Shown here in pieces: positions 1-7,978 of a stretch of DNA of 64,000 nucleotides. The stretch spans positions 1 to 64,000 of the forward strand of contig NZ_FOSG01000014.1 of NCBI RefSeq assembly GCF_900114215.1, read 5' to 3'. The notes beneath the pieces were generated by a model. That model was given only the letters and a program-made list of their open reading frames with translations, ran no database searches and was not told where the DNA came from. The position numbers were made by a program, and so were the translations under genes. Position 1 is the first letter of the stretch. Each line of letters starts with the position of its first letter. This DNA comes from Streptomyces mangrovi. Its GTDB lineage: Bacteria > Actinomycetota > Actinomycetes > Streptomycetales > Streptomycetaceae.

Positions 1-545
1 CGGCGTCATGGAGAAACCGGCTTCGTCCTCGAAGACGAGCCAGGCTCCATGGGCCGCCGCTGCTCTTCCGCGCAGGGCCACGTCTCCTTCACCCATCCGG
101 TGACGGCGTCGTCGTCGCGCTCCATCGCGCGCCGGGCCGGCACCTGGCAGGACCAGCCATTGCGCACCAGCAACTTGCGCACGCCCTGGATCGTGTAGGT
201 GAGGTGGAAGCGCCGCCCGATCACCGTCTTGACCCGGGCCAGGGTCCAGCGCTGGTCCTCCCAGCCGTGCGCGGCCGGCCCCTTGGCCAGCTCCCTCTCC
301 AAGATGGCGAACTGCTCCTGGCTCAGTCGCGGCAGCGAGGCCGGCCCCTGCGAGCGCAGCGCCCGCGGGCCACCCTCGGCCCAGGCCCGGCGCCACCGCT
401 GCACCGACCGCGCACTGACCCGCAGCTCACGGGCGATCGCCGCGTTCGTCTCGCCCCGGGCGAACTCCTCGGCCGCCTGGAACCGTAAATCCTCGCGGAA
501 CTGCTGCCGTTCGGCGGTCAGACCGCCGCCTTGCGGATACCTCAT
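1..545 (-). CDS. IS630-family transposase, two-frame gene, cut by left window edge
   Basis: The first frame (545 down to a stop at 6) encodes an N-terminal winged-helix/HTH region (repeated helices with ARELRVSARSVQRWRRAW) of the IS630 family, about 179 codons. The catalytic part continues in the -1 frame: around 60 to 1 the other frame reads AAAHGAWLVFEDEAGFSM, the conserved start of the DDE domain with the first Asp. The two frames overlap near 60-90, so this is either a programmed -1 frameshift, usual in this family, or a mutated copy. The C-terminal domain lies outside the window. The element sits against a truncated IS3 orfA, so it probably inserted into that IS. Family assignment is strong; whether the element is active cannot be judged. 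Confidence 0.8.
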
Positions 546-569
546 CCCACCGGCATACCGCAGGGATCA

Positions 570-716
570 AGAACCGTCAGCCCTCACGACACCACCAGTT
601 CAACCTCAGTAGAGGCGGAGAACGCCGCGCTGCGCAAGAAGGTCCGTGAGCTGGAGGAAGAACGCGAAATCCTGCGGAAAGCGGCGAAGTATTTCGCCGG
701 GGAGACGCGCTGGTGA
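570..716 (+). pseudogene. IS3-family orfA remnant (C-terminal leucine-zipper part)
   Basis: Only the end of an IS3 OrfA remains: a short coiled-coil stretch (ENAALRKKVRELEEEREIL) followed by KAAKYFAGE, the normal C-terminus that precedes OrfB. The N-terminal helix-turn-helix is missing, apparently replaced by the adjacent IS630-type element. Its TGA overlaps the orfB GTG by 4 nt, the usual arrangement for frameshift production of OrfAB in IS3 elements. The left limit is approximate because no terminal repeat could be fixed. Confidence 0.7.
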
Positions 717-1612
717 ACCGCTTCCAGTTCGTCGCCGACCACCACCGCCGCTACGGCGTGAAGCGGCTGTGCACCATCCTCGACGTCTCCCGCTCCAGCT
801 TCTACTACTGGCGCGCGACAGCCGCGGACCGGGCAGCGAGGCAGGCCGATGACGCCGCTCTCGCCGCCCGGATACGGGCCGTGCACCGAGAGTCGGACGG
901 CACCTACGGCGTCCCCAGGATCACCGCCGAGCTCCGCGAGGCGGGCGAGCGGGTCAACCACAAGCGCATCGCGCGCGTGATGCGGAGCATCAATCTGGCC
1001 GGTGTGCGGCTGCGGCGCAGACACCGCACCACCATCGCGGACCCGGCCGCGGCGAAGGCCCCGGACCTGATCGGCCGCGACTTCATCGCGCGTGAGCCGA
1101 ACAGGAGGTACGTCGGCGACATCACCTATCTACCGCTGGACGGCGGGAAGTTCCTGTATCTGGCCACCGTCATCGACCTCGCCTCCCGTCGCCTGGCCGG
1201 CTGGGCGATCGCCGATCACCTGCGCACCGATCTCGTCGTCGACGCCCTGGCCGCCGCCGAACTCACCCGCGGCGGCCTCGCCGGAGCGGTCCTGCACCCC
1301 GATCACGGAGCCCAGTACACCAGCGCCGCCTTCGCCGACGCCTGCCGCACAGCGGGCGTCCGGCAGTCCATGAGCGCGGTCGGCAGTTCGGCGGACAACG
1401 CGCTCGCCGAGTCCTTCAACGCGACGTTCAAACGCGAGACCCTCCAGGGCCGAAAGAGCTGGTCCGGCGAGCGTGAGGCCCGCCTCGACGCGTTCCGCTG
1501 GCTGCACCGCTACAACACCCGACGCCGCCACTCCCGCCTCGGGCACCGCAGCCCGATCGCCTACGAGACCACCTTCCGAACAACATCAACTACGCTGACG
1601 CCAGCCGCATAA
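713..1612 (+). CDS. IS3-family transposase OrfB (rve integrase core)
   Basis: A 299-aa OrfB with the HTH_21-like N-terminal segment (about residues 45-105) and a complete rve catalytic core. The DDE residues can be seen as the Asp in GDITYLPL, the Asp in HPDHGAQYTS and the Glu in DNALAESFNATFKRE, followed by the typical C-terminal YNTRRRHSRLG. The start is GTG at 713, overlapping the orfA stop. The frame is intact, but with orfA truncated upstream the element is probably not autonomous. Other IS3 elements express OrfB alone poorly, so the gene may be silent. Confidence 0.9.
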   Translation: MNRFQFVADHHRRYGVKRLCTILDVSRSSFYYWRATAADRAARQADDAALAARIRAVHRESDGTYGVPRITAELREAGERVNHKRIARVMRSINLAGVRLRRRHRTTIADPAAAKAPDLIGRDFIAREPNRRYVGDITYLPLDGGKFLYLATVIDLASRRLAGWAIADHLRTDLVVDALAAAELTRGGLAGAVLHPDHGAQYTSAAFADACRTAGVRQSMSAVGSSADNALAESFNATFKRETLQGRKSWSGEREARLDAFRWLHRYNTRRRHSRLGHRSPIAYETTFRTTSTTLTPAA

Positions 1613-1635
1613 CCCGTGTCCAGGATTCGGGGTCA

Positions 1636-1770
1636 AGGCCCCTGCTGGTGGCCGCGTACTGGCGCACCAACCTCACCCTGCGCCAGCTCGCCCCGCTCTT
1701 CGGCATCTCCAAGTCGGCGGCCGACCGGATCATCGACCACCTCGGCCCGGCCCTCGCGCTTGGCGGGCCC
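1636..1770 (+). pseudogene. IS5-type (DDE_Tnp_4) transposase N-terminal fragment
   Basis: The reading frame RPLLVAAYWRTNLTLRQL...FGISKSAADRIIDHLGP is the N-terminal helix-turn-helix of the actinobacterial IS5-type transposases that carry a DDE_Tnp_4 core. After HLGPAL the similarity stops and the frame runs into unrelated sequence; no catalytic domain follows. This is a broken leftover between the IS3 element and the next IS. No inverted repeats were found for it. The stretch 1771-1935 beyond it holds short open frames only; none is recognisable. Confidence 0.6.
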
Positions 1771-1935
1771 CGGCCCGTCACCTCGGCCGCCGCGAGCACA
1801 TCAGCGACACCGTCCAGGCCACCGCCGCCCTGCTGTCCCACCAGCAGACCGCGGATCTGACCCCGGCACCGCAGACGTGACCACTGAGCCCCACCGAAGC
1901 CCTCGACGCCTCACTACCAACCATGCACGAGCTCG

Positions 1936-1969
1936 CTAGTGCTCTGACCGCATAGGTTCGCCGGGTTGG
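1936..1969 (+). repeat. Left terminal inverted repeat of IS630-like element
   Basis: 34 bp beginning CTAGTGCTCTGACCGCATAG; its exact reverse complement lies at 3846-3879. The initial CTAG contains the TA target duplication expected for IS630/Tc1-type insertion. Confidence 0.9.
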
Positions 1970-2022
1970 TGGTCGTGGCGGTTGGATGTGGGGTGACGTC
2001 CGATCCGACCGCTGGAGGTGCG

Positions 2023-3144
2023 GTGGCCGAGCCTGTCCGTGTGCGCAGACTGACCGACCAGGAGGGGCAGCGGCTGCAGCAGATCGTGCGTCGGGGCAGC
2101 ACGAGTTCGGTGCGTTATCGGCGCGCGATGATGCTGCTGGCCTCGGCCGGCGGGAACCGGGTGCCGGCGATCGCCCAGTTGGTGCAGGCCGACGAGGACA
2201 CCGTCCGGGACGTGATTCACCGGTTCAACGAGATCGACCTGGCCTGCCTGGACCCTCAGTGGGCGGGAGGCCGTCCCCGCCTGCTCAAGCCTGTCGACGA
2301 GGACTTCGTCATCCAGACGGCCACCACCCGCCCCACCAAGCTCGGCCAGCCCTTCACCCGCTGGTCACTGCGTAAGCTCGTCGCCTACCTGCGGAAAGTC
2401 CATGGCCGGGTCATCCGCATCGGCCGCGAAGCATTACGCTGCCTGCTCGCCCGCCGCGGGATCACCTTCCAGCGCACCAAGACCTGGAAGGAGTCTCCGG
2501 ATCCCGAGCGAGAGGCGAAGCTGGACCGGATCGAGGAAGTGCTGGACCGCTTCCCCGACCGGGTCTTCGCCTTCGACGAGTTCGGCCCGCTCGGGATCCG
2601 CCCCACCGCCGGCTCCGGCTGGGCTCGCCAGAAGCACCCTGACCGGGTGCCCGCCACCTTCCACCGCACCCACAGGGTGCGCTACTTCCACGGCTGCTAC
2701 TCGATCGGGGACGACCGCCTGTGGGGCGTCAACCGCCGCAGGAAGGGCGCCGCGAACACGCTGGCCGCGCTGAAGTCGATCCGCGCCGCACGGCCCGACG
2801 GAGCCCCCATCTACGTGATCCTCGACAACCTGTCCGCCCACAAGGGCAGCGACATCCGCCGCCGGGCGACGAAGAACAAGGCCGAACTGTGCTTCACGCC
2901 GATCTACGCCTCCTGGGCGAACCCGATCGAGGCGCACTTCGGACCGCTGCGGCAGTTCACCATCGCCAACTCCAATTATCCCAACCACACCGTGCAGACC
3001 CGGGCACTGCACGCCTACCTACGCTGGCGCAACGCCAACGCCCGCCACCGCGACGTCCTGGCCGCCCAACGCAAAGAACGCGCCCGCATCCGCAGCGAGA
3101 AAGGCATCCGCTGGGGCGGACGTCCCCTCAAGACTGCAGCGTGA
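2023..3144 (+). CDS. IS630-family transposase (DDE)
   Basis: A 373-aa transposase with an N-terminal HTH (about residues 1-70), a winged-helix middle region and a DDE_3 catalytic domain. The likely catalytic residues are D185 (FAFDEFGPL), D268 (VILDNLSAHKG) and E303 (NPIEAHFG). Translation could begin at GTG 1966, but that lies inside the terminal repeat; GTG 2023 has a GGAGG about 6 nt upstream and gives the normal N-terminus (MAEPVRVRRL). One TTA codon is visible. Unlike the IS630-type copy at the left edge it is a single uninterrupted frame. It should cut at the 34-bp ends that flank it. Confidence 0.92.
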   Translation: MAEPVRVRRLTDQEGQRLQQIVRRGSTSSVRYRRAMMLLASAGGNRVPAIAQLVQADEDTVRDVIHRFNEIDLACLDPQWAGGRPRLLKPVDEDFVIQTATTRPTKLGQPFTRWSLRKLVAYLRKVHGRVIRIGREALRCLLARRGITFQRTKTWKESPDPEREAKLDRIEEVLDRFPDRVFAFDEFGPLGIRPTAGSGWARQKHPDRVPATFHRTHRVRYFHGCYSIGDDRLWGVNRRRKGAANTLAALKSIRAARPDGAPIYVILDNLSAHKGSDIRRRATKNKAELCFTPIYASWANPIEAHFGPLRQFTIANSNYPNHTVQTRALHAYLRWRNANARHRDVLAAQRKERARIRSEKGIRWGGRPLKTAA

Positions 3145-3190
3145 CCGCCGTTCCCGCCGAGTGCGCAGTTCCTTGTGAAAGGCTGGGAGC

Positions 3191-3763
3191 ATGATGGGCG
3201 GACCGTCCGAGAACCCAGAACTCTGGGCGTTCCTGGAATCACTGCACTGCGGCGAGATCCTTTCCGGCACCGTCACAGCGATCGAACGGTTCGGCGTGTT
3301 CGTGGCGCTGGACGACGGCCCGGACCACCCGGTCTTCCCCGGCGTCGGGTTCATCACGATCCCCGAACTGTCCTGGCGGCGCATCGAAACAGCCTTCGAC
3401 GCTGTGCAGGTCGGACAACGCGTCTCAGCCGAGTTCCTTCAGTTCGACACATGGAACCTGGAGGCCAGACTGTCCTTGCGGGTGACACAGCCGGATCCCT
3501 TCCAAACATTCGCCGACCGCACTGCGGTGGGGCAGAAACTGCACGGACGGGTCACCAAACTGGTCCCGTTCGGCGTCTTCGTCCAGGTCACCGACGGGAT
3601 CGAGGGACTGGTCCACCTGCGAGAGCTCACATCGGCGCCAGTGGAAAATCCGTCAGGTGTCGTCCAGGCCAGCGACGAGGTCACGGTCGTCGTCACCGAG
3701 ATCGACCGGGAGCGGCGCAGGCTGGTTCTCTCTCGATGGCAAAGCTCATCCGACCACCGGTGA
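3191..3763 (+). CDS. Two-S1-domain RNA-binding protein carried inside the IS630-like element
   Basis: A 190-aa protein with two S1 (OB-fold) motifs: about residues 20-95 (GEILSGTVTAIERFGVFVAL) and 112-185 (GQKLHGRVTKLVPFGVFVQV, then VTEIDRERRRLVLS). S1 domains bind single-stranded RNA in ribosomal protein S1, PNPase and related proteins; no enzymatic domain is attached. Start ATG 3191 follows GGGAG; ATG 3194 is also possible. The gene begins 46 nt after the transposase stop and ends 82 nt before the right terminal repeat, so it travels with the element. Similar two-S1 proteins occur as ordinary chromosomal genes in Streptomyces, so capture of a host gene is plausible. Its use to the element is unknown. 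Confidence 0.85.
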   Translation: MMGGPSENPELWAFLESLHCGEILSGTVTAIERFGVFVALDDGPDHPVFPGVGFITIPELSWRRIETAFDAVQVGQRVSAEFLQFDTWNLEARLSLRVTQPDPFQTFADRTAVGQKLHGRVTKLVPFGVFVQVTDGIEGLVHLRELTSAPVENPSGVVQASDEVTVVVTEIDRERRRLVLSRWQSSSDHR

Positions 3764-3845
3764 CTCCTCCACGCTCCCGCGACGGTTCCTCGCGCGAGCG
3801 TTCCTGAGCGTTTGAGCGCCCACTCGGCGCAAGGGAAGCACCGCT

Positions 3846-3879
3846 CCAACCCGGCGAACCTATGCGGTCAGAGCACTAG
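3846..3879 (-). repeat. Right terminal inverted repeat of IS630-like element
   Basis: Exact reverse complement of 1936-1969 over 34 bp, ending in CTAG. It lies 82 nt past the S1-domain gene stop, which fixes that gene as internal to the element. Confidence 0.9.
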
Positions 3880-4103
3880 ACAGCTCCACCACAGCGGAGG
3901 TCTTCGCCATGAACAAGACCCACGGCTGTCAACAACGCTCGTGATCAATACACCTAGAACGCCGACGACGCGGCTCCTCGCCCCCGCCGTTCTTCCGCTC
4001 CTCATGCCGTGCCTTCAACTGCGCCGGGCGGCCACTGCCTCTGCTGCGACGGACGCGCCGACTTCGGCCTTCACAGGTTCTCTGAGGCCGAAGGGGGTGG
4101 AGG
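3880..4103. other. Intergenic flank of the IS630-like element, no confident gene
   Basis: If the element is removed and one TA kept, the left flank (from about 1885) and this flank join into one open frame reading ...LPTMHELARQLHHSGGLRHEQDP..., so the insertion may have split a gene; the product is not recognisable. The rest of the stretch before the next gene shows no clear hairpin or coding signal. Confidence 0.35.
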
Positions 4104-4697
4104 CTATCCAGTTTTTCGGTGCGTGGCAGGCCGGGCGAGCATCACGGTGACGCCGGCCAGGAGAGTGGTGGTGGCCAGGGCGAAGGCGATGCCGGAGTCG
4201 GCGGGGTGCAGGATCCAGGCCCACGGTTCGGGACGGCCGCCTTGGGCCCAACCGGTGGCCGCGCAGGTCAGAGGGATGGCGGTGAGGAGCACTCCGGCGA
4301 TGCGGTGGCCTGCCAGGGGGCACAGCAGCAGGGCCAGGCCGATGTACCCGGCGGTGTTGCGTCCCAGGACCAGGGGCAGGTCGGTGGTGGAGAAGGTGTG
4401 GCACAGCAGGGCCAGGGCGGCCCCTGCCCCGGCGGTCGTGACGCCAAGGGCGGTGTCCAGGCCGCGCAGGGGGCGGCAGGCGACGCTTTCGCCGGTCAGG
4501 TCGCCGCGGCCCGTGCCGTACAGCAGTAGGAGGGCGGGCAGCAGGGTGATCAGGTGCCCGACGAGGAACTGCCCGGACTGCCCGGCCAGGGCCGGTACGG
4601 GCAGTTCGGCGTCGCCGATGAGCAGGCCGAGGAGTTGGGTGCCGACCACGGTGGCGGCCAGGGCGGGGATGGCGCGGGCCTTGCACCACCAGATCAC
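4104..4697 (-). CDS. Small ABC-permease-like membrane protein
   Basis: A 197-aa hydrophobic protein with about five to six predicted membrane segments (for example LPALLLLYGTG, GYIGLALLLCPLAG, GIAFALATTTLLAGVTVML). GTG 4697 is chosen because it overlaps the upstream stop as GTGA and is preceded by GGAGG; longer starts lie inside the neighbouring gene. It is the last gene of a four-gene unit with a secreted protein, an ABC ATPase and a larger permease, and likely forms part of the same transport complex. No catalytic motif is seen. The exact family is not recognised. Confidence 0.7.
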   Translation of the reverse strand: MIWWCKARAIPALAATVVGTQLLGLLIGDAELPVPALAGQSGQFLVGHLITLLPALLLLYGTGRGDLTGESVACRPLRGLDTALGVTTAGAGAALALLCHTFSTTDLPLVLGRNTAGYIGLALLLCPLAGHRIAGVLLTAIPLTCAATGWAQGGRPEPWAWILHPADSGIAFALATTTLLAGVTVMLARPATHRKTG

Positions 4698-5956
4698 GAG
4701 CCGCCTCCGGGCAGACGTAGCTGGGGCGGTGTCCCGCAGGTTTCCAGGGCGCGGAGGTTGGTTTCGTACCAGCGCAGTTGGACTGGGCGGGGCTGGGTGC
4801 GCACCTGCTGGGCGAGGGCGAGGTCGCGGGGGTCGACCCGGCCGGTGAGGTGGTGGGGTCGGGTGCCGGCGGTCAGCGACAGCCAGGCGCCCACGGGCCC
4901 GCTGGCTTCGAAGGGGTAGGGCCGGCCTTTCTCCGCGCATTCGGGGATGGGTGGCAGGAGGCCGGAAGCGATGCCGGCGGGGATCTCGGCGGGATCGTCA
5001 TCGGGCAGGATGGCGAGTTTGGCGGCGCGCTCGCCGGGGTGGGCGGCCATGGTGAGGGTGGCGGGCACCACCACTCCGGCGTCTCGCAGCCGGGTGGCGG
5101 CCTGGCGGGTGCGGTCGCGGACCGCCTGTGGGTCGGTGACTTCGGGCCACAGGCAGATGCGGGGGCGGTCGCCGCGGCAGACCAGTTCCGCCTCGGGGCG
5201 GGCCCGCACCGGGTCGGCGTCCAGGTCGTGTGCGACCAGGGCCGCTCCCCCACCGCCTGCTGCGGTGACCAGGACGGCTGCGGCGACGGCGACCGCACCG
5301 GCGCGGTAGTGGATGAGCAGGACGGCGGCCAGGCACAGAGCGGCGGCGAACACCGCCCCGGCCCACAGGGCGCGGGCATCCACGGTCTGATCGACGGCGC
5401 AGCAGCCGCTCAGGCCGCCGCCGACGAGGTGGCGCAGCCACAGGACGTGCCAGGAGGACGGGTAGGCGTTGGCGATGAAGGCGCCGATCAGGGCCAGGGG
5501 AACGGCGATCAGCGGGCCGAAGCGCCGTCCCAGCAGGTATCCGACGAGGGTGTTGGCCGTCAGCACCAGCATCCAGACGGCCACGAACCCCGGATGCGGC
5601 AGGCCTGCTCCGGCATTGGCGGCGTTGGCCGACACCAGCACGGCGGTGGTCATGCCGAGCAGGCCCGCGGCGACGGCCGGCAGCAGGACGGGGACGGTGA
5701 CGGCCAGCGCGGAGCGGACCGGCGCCTGATCGAAGACACCGCCGCGCTGCAGGCGGGTGCCCTCCCAGGCACCGATGCCCGCGCAGGCGGTGGCGGCAAA
5801 GGGCAGCGCGAAGCCGGCGCTGCCGGTGGCCGAGAGCCAGGAGCCGGTGGTGACCCACGCGGTCAGGTCGTCCCCCAGCGCGAGGAGGACGAAGCCGATC
5901 AGCAGCGGCGCGGCGACGGTGGCCGACGACGACCGCAGGAGGGTGCGCAGCAGCAT
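4694..5956 (-). CDS. ABC-2-type permease with a C-terminal soluble domain
   Basis: A 420-aa protein. The first about 250 residues hold six or more membrane segments (LLIGFVLLALG, LLPAVAAGLLGMTTAVL, VAVWMLVLTANTLVGYLLG, AVFAAALCLAAVLLIHY). The last about 170 residues are a soluble, probably extracytoplasmic domain with Cys pairs and ICLWPEV, resembling the domain labelled DUF7224 in actinobacterial ABC permeases (recalled, not checked). It lies 3 nt downstream of the ATPase gene and overlaps the next gene by 4 nt, so the three are translationally coupled. It should be the membrane partner of the ATPase; the substrate is unknown. Confidence 0.75.
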   Translation of the reverse strand: MLLRTLLRSSSATVAAPLLIGFVLLALGDDLTAWVTTGSWLSATGSAGFALPFAATACAGIGAWEGTRLQRGGVFDQAPVRSALAVTVPVLLPAVAAGLLGMTTAVLVSANAANAGAGLPHPGFVAVWMLVLTANTLVGYLLGRRFGPLIAVPLALIGAFIANAYPSSWHVLWLRHLVGGGLSGCCAVDQTVDARALWAGAVFAAALCLAAVLLIHYRAGAVAVAAAVLVTAAGGGGAALVAHDLDADPVRARPEAELVCRGDRPRICLWPEVTDPQAVRDRTRQAATRLRDAGVVVPATLTMAAHPGERAAKLAILPDDDPAEIPAGIASGLLPPIPECAEKGRPYPFEASGPVGAWLSLTAGTRPHHLTGRVDPRDLALAQQVRTQPRPVQLRWYETNLRALETCGTPPQLRLPGGGS

Positions 5957-5959
5957 CCT

Positions 5960-6703
5960 TCACACCTCCCCGCCCACGAGACGGGCGTAGGCGGCCTCGG
6001 CCTGCTCCCGCGGGCCGGCCGCAGCCCCGGCCAGCGCGTGGAAGTCCGCGGTGGTGCCCTGGAAGCGCACCGTTCCGCGGTCCAGGACGACCACCTGGTC
6101 GTACAGGTCGGCGATGTCCTCGGTCTGGTGGGTGGAGACCAGCACCTGCACCTCACCGGCCAGCTCGCCCAGCAGAGCGCGGAAGACCTTGCGCTGGGTG
6201 GGGTCCAGCCCGGCGGTCGGCTCGTCCAGCAGGATCAGCTCACTGCGGTGGGTGAGCGCCCCGGCGATCCCCATGCGGCGCAGCTGCCCGCCGGAGAGCT
6301 GGTGGCTGCGCCGCCCGGCCAGTTCCGACAGGCCCACCCGGGCCAGGCAGCCGGCCGAGGCCCGCCAGGCCGCGGCACGCGACATGCCTTTGAGCCACCC
6401 GGCGTAGGCGACCTGCTCGCGCACCGTCAGCCCCGGCACCGGGGTGATCTGCTGCGGCAGCCAGGCCACCGCTGTACGGTAGGCCGCCCGCTGGCGGCGG
6501 CCGGACGGGGTGCGGCCGTGCCAGGACACCCTCCCCCTGGTGGGGGTGAGGTGGGAGGCCGCCAGCGCCAGCAGCGTGGACTTTCCCGCGCCGTTGGGGC
6601 CCAGCAGCACCGTGGCGGGAGCATCGACGGTCAGGTCGAGGCCGTCGAGGACCAACCTCCCGCGCCAGTAGCCGAAGGTCAGGTCACGCAATGTCAAAGC
6701 CAT
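5960..6703 (-). CDS. ABC transporter ATP-binding protein
   Basis: A 247-aa nucleotide-binding subunit with Walker A GPNGAGKST (from residue 35), Q-loop LPQQ, signature LSGGQLRR, Walker B LILLDEPTAGLD and the switch His in STHQTED. This is the CcmA-like layout of ABC-2 exporters used for drugs, peptides or lipids. Start ATG 6703 gives the normal MALTLRDL beginning; the open frame extends upstream but without family-like sequence. The gene precedes two permease genes and follows a small secreted protein gene on the same strand, suggesting export of, or immunity to, that protein or a related peptide. Confidence 0.9.
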   Translation of the reverse strand: MALTLRDLTFGYWRGRLVLDGLDLTVDAPATVLLGPNGAGKSTLLALAASHLTPTRGRVSWHGRTPSGRRQRAAYRTAVAWLPQQITPVPGLTVREQVAYAGWLKGMSRAAAWRASAGCLARVGLSELAGRRSHQLSGGQLRRMGIAGALTHRSELILLDEPTAGLDPTQRKVFRALLGELAGEVQVLVSTHQTEDIADLYDQVVVLDRGTVRFQGTTADFHALAGAAAGPREQAEAAYARLVGGEV

Positions 6704-6825
6704 GGTGGAGGAACACATCTCCGCCGTGCCGTACGGCACGGCTGGTCGGGAGCAGACAGGCGGACACCCACAGAGGTGGCCCGGCACGGCGGACAGCCGT
6801 GCCGGGCCACCTCAGCATGGCCGAC

Positions 6826-7227
6826 TCACCACTTGATCGTCACGCTCTTCACGTTCAGACGGCCGCCGGAGGTGAAGCCGTACAACTCGAAGTAGTAGTC
6901 ACCCGCAGCGACATCGCCCCACGCGTAGGTGTTGCACTCGTTGGTGCGCGACCCCTTGTTGTTATCCGGGCCGAGGACGTCCTTCCACAGGATCAGCGTC
7001 GCATCCCGGAACCCGCTGGCGCCGTCAGTGGAGCAGCCACTGAACGTCACCGAGGTACTGGTCGAGTCCCTGTTGTAGTCGTGCCAGCGCGAGGACTCGT
7101 TCCCCGGCAGCCAGTTGCTGATGTAAGTGCTCTTCGACCCCTCGGCATGCGCCGGCACCGCCCCTAAGAAGCCGACCAGCATAGCTCCTGCGATGACACT
7201 GGCGATCTTCTTGCTCTTCTCCTGCAC
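6826..7227 (-). CDS. Small secreted protein upstream of an ABC transporter operon
   Basis: A 133-aa protein with a Sec signal peptide (KSKK, then IASVIAGAMLVGFLGAV, cleavage likely after AHA). The mature part, about 105 residues, is rich in Ser, Thr, Gly, Asn and aromatics, has only two Cys (SGCSTDG and TNECNTY) that may form a disulfide, and ends KSVTIKW. GTG 7227 is preceded by GGAGGGAAGG; upstream ATGs would put a non-signal segment first. It precedes the ABC ATPase gene by 122 nt. The arrangement recalls lactococcin 972-type bacteriocin operons, but the mature sequence does not match that family as I know it. Function unknown; a secreted toxin or cell-surface factor is a guess. Confidence 0.7.
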   Translation of the reverse strand: MQEKSKKIASVIAGAMLVGFLGAVPAHAEGSKSTYISNWLPGNESSRWHDYNRDSTSTSVTFSGCSTDGASGFRDATLILWKDVLGPDNNKGSRTNECNTYAWGDVAAGDYYFELYGFTSGGRLNVKSVTIKW

Positions 7228-7574
7228 GATCCTTCCCTCCTGGAGGCTCAACACAGCGCCAAGCGGCATGCGGACAGGGGGAAGGAGCGTGTTCGCCATC
7301 CCCCCCGCGGCACCTGCCGCAGTGGCGATCACGCATTGAACGATAACAACAAGTGTTCGATCAGTAACGAATCATACCGGATCTTTGGCTGAGTCTCAGG
7401 GGGAGCAGTGAGCACCTGCTGCTGACCGCAGAGTCATCGAACCGGAAGCCTCCCCCCTCGCCACCACGGCTTTCGTGCCCCGGCGACGAAGCGGCACCCT
7501 CCTGTACTCAGTCCGCTCCAACGAGTCTAAAAATGACCTGCCCAGCCTCTCGTCCCCGGTGTTCTCGCCACTAA
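7228..7574. other. Intergenic region upstream of the secreted protein gene
   Basis: About 350 nt with locally lower GC (7330-7385). On the minus strand a TATGAT hexamer near 7367-7372 could be a -10 element, without a convincing -35. A short palindrome CTGAGTCTCAG lies near 7389-7399. Nothing else is recognisable before the IS5 end. Confidence 0.3.
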
Positions 7575-7593
7575 GAGCGTGTCCTATGTGGTG
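7575..7593 (+). repeat. IS5 left inverted repeat
   Basis: 19 bp beginning GAGCGTGTCC, perfectly complementary to 9864-9882; TAA target duplication immediately outside. Confidence 0.9.
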
Positions 7594-7613
7594 GTCGGCT
7601 CGTTGGGCCGGGC

Positions 7614-7961
7614 ATGGGGAGTGACCGGTGGGGATGGATCGTTCCGGACGGGCTGTGGGAGCTCGCGCAGCCGCTGCTGCCGCCGGCGAAGGTGCGGCCG
7701 CAGGGCGGGGGTACGCAGAACACCCCTGATGAGGCGGTGTTCGCCGCGATCATCTACGTCCTGGTCAGCGGCTGCGCCTGGCGAGCGCTGCCGCCGTGCT
7801 TCGGGATCTCCAAGTCCACCGCCCACCGCCGCTTCCTGATCTGGTCCCGAGCCGGAGTGTGGGGCCGGCTGCACCAGGCCGTGCTCGACAAACTCGCCGA
7901 CCACGGCCTGCTGGACCTCTCCCGCATCGTTGTGGACTCGGCCCACGTGCGGGCTAAAAGG
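7614..7961 (+). pseudogene. IS5-family transposase, N-terminal part (interrupted)
   Basis: Codons 1-116 encode the DUF4096 helix-turn-helix region of IS5 transposases (WIVPDGLWELAQPLLPP, then GCAWRALPPCFGISKSTAHRRF) and the first catalytic Asp in VVDSAHVRAKR. The family reading resumes at 9406 with GEHTGPSPVDRGK, so the split is at about 7961. Start ATG 7614 lies 20 nt inside the left repeat. After the junction the frame runs briefly into IS110 sequence and stops at 8009. The gene is dead unless the IS110 element excises precisely. Confidence 0.88.
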
Positions 7962-7978
7962 TGCCTCTATGGGCTTCG

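Larger units (their letters stand above)
1936..3879. mobile_element. Complete IS630-like element with a passenger S1-domain gene
   Basis: The 1944-bp segment is bounded by perfect 34-bp inverted repeats (1936-1969 and 3846-3879). The outermost four bases on both sides are CTAG, the preferred IS630 target with TA duplication, so the element proper may run from 1939 to 3876 flanked by TA. It contains a full DDE transposase and, 46 nt downstream on the same strand, an S1-domain protein gene, both inside the repeats. Most IS630 elements carry only a transposase, so this is a compact transposon with one cargo gene. Both genes are intact and the ends are identical, pointing to a recent or still mobile copy. 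Confidence 0.85.
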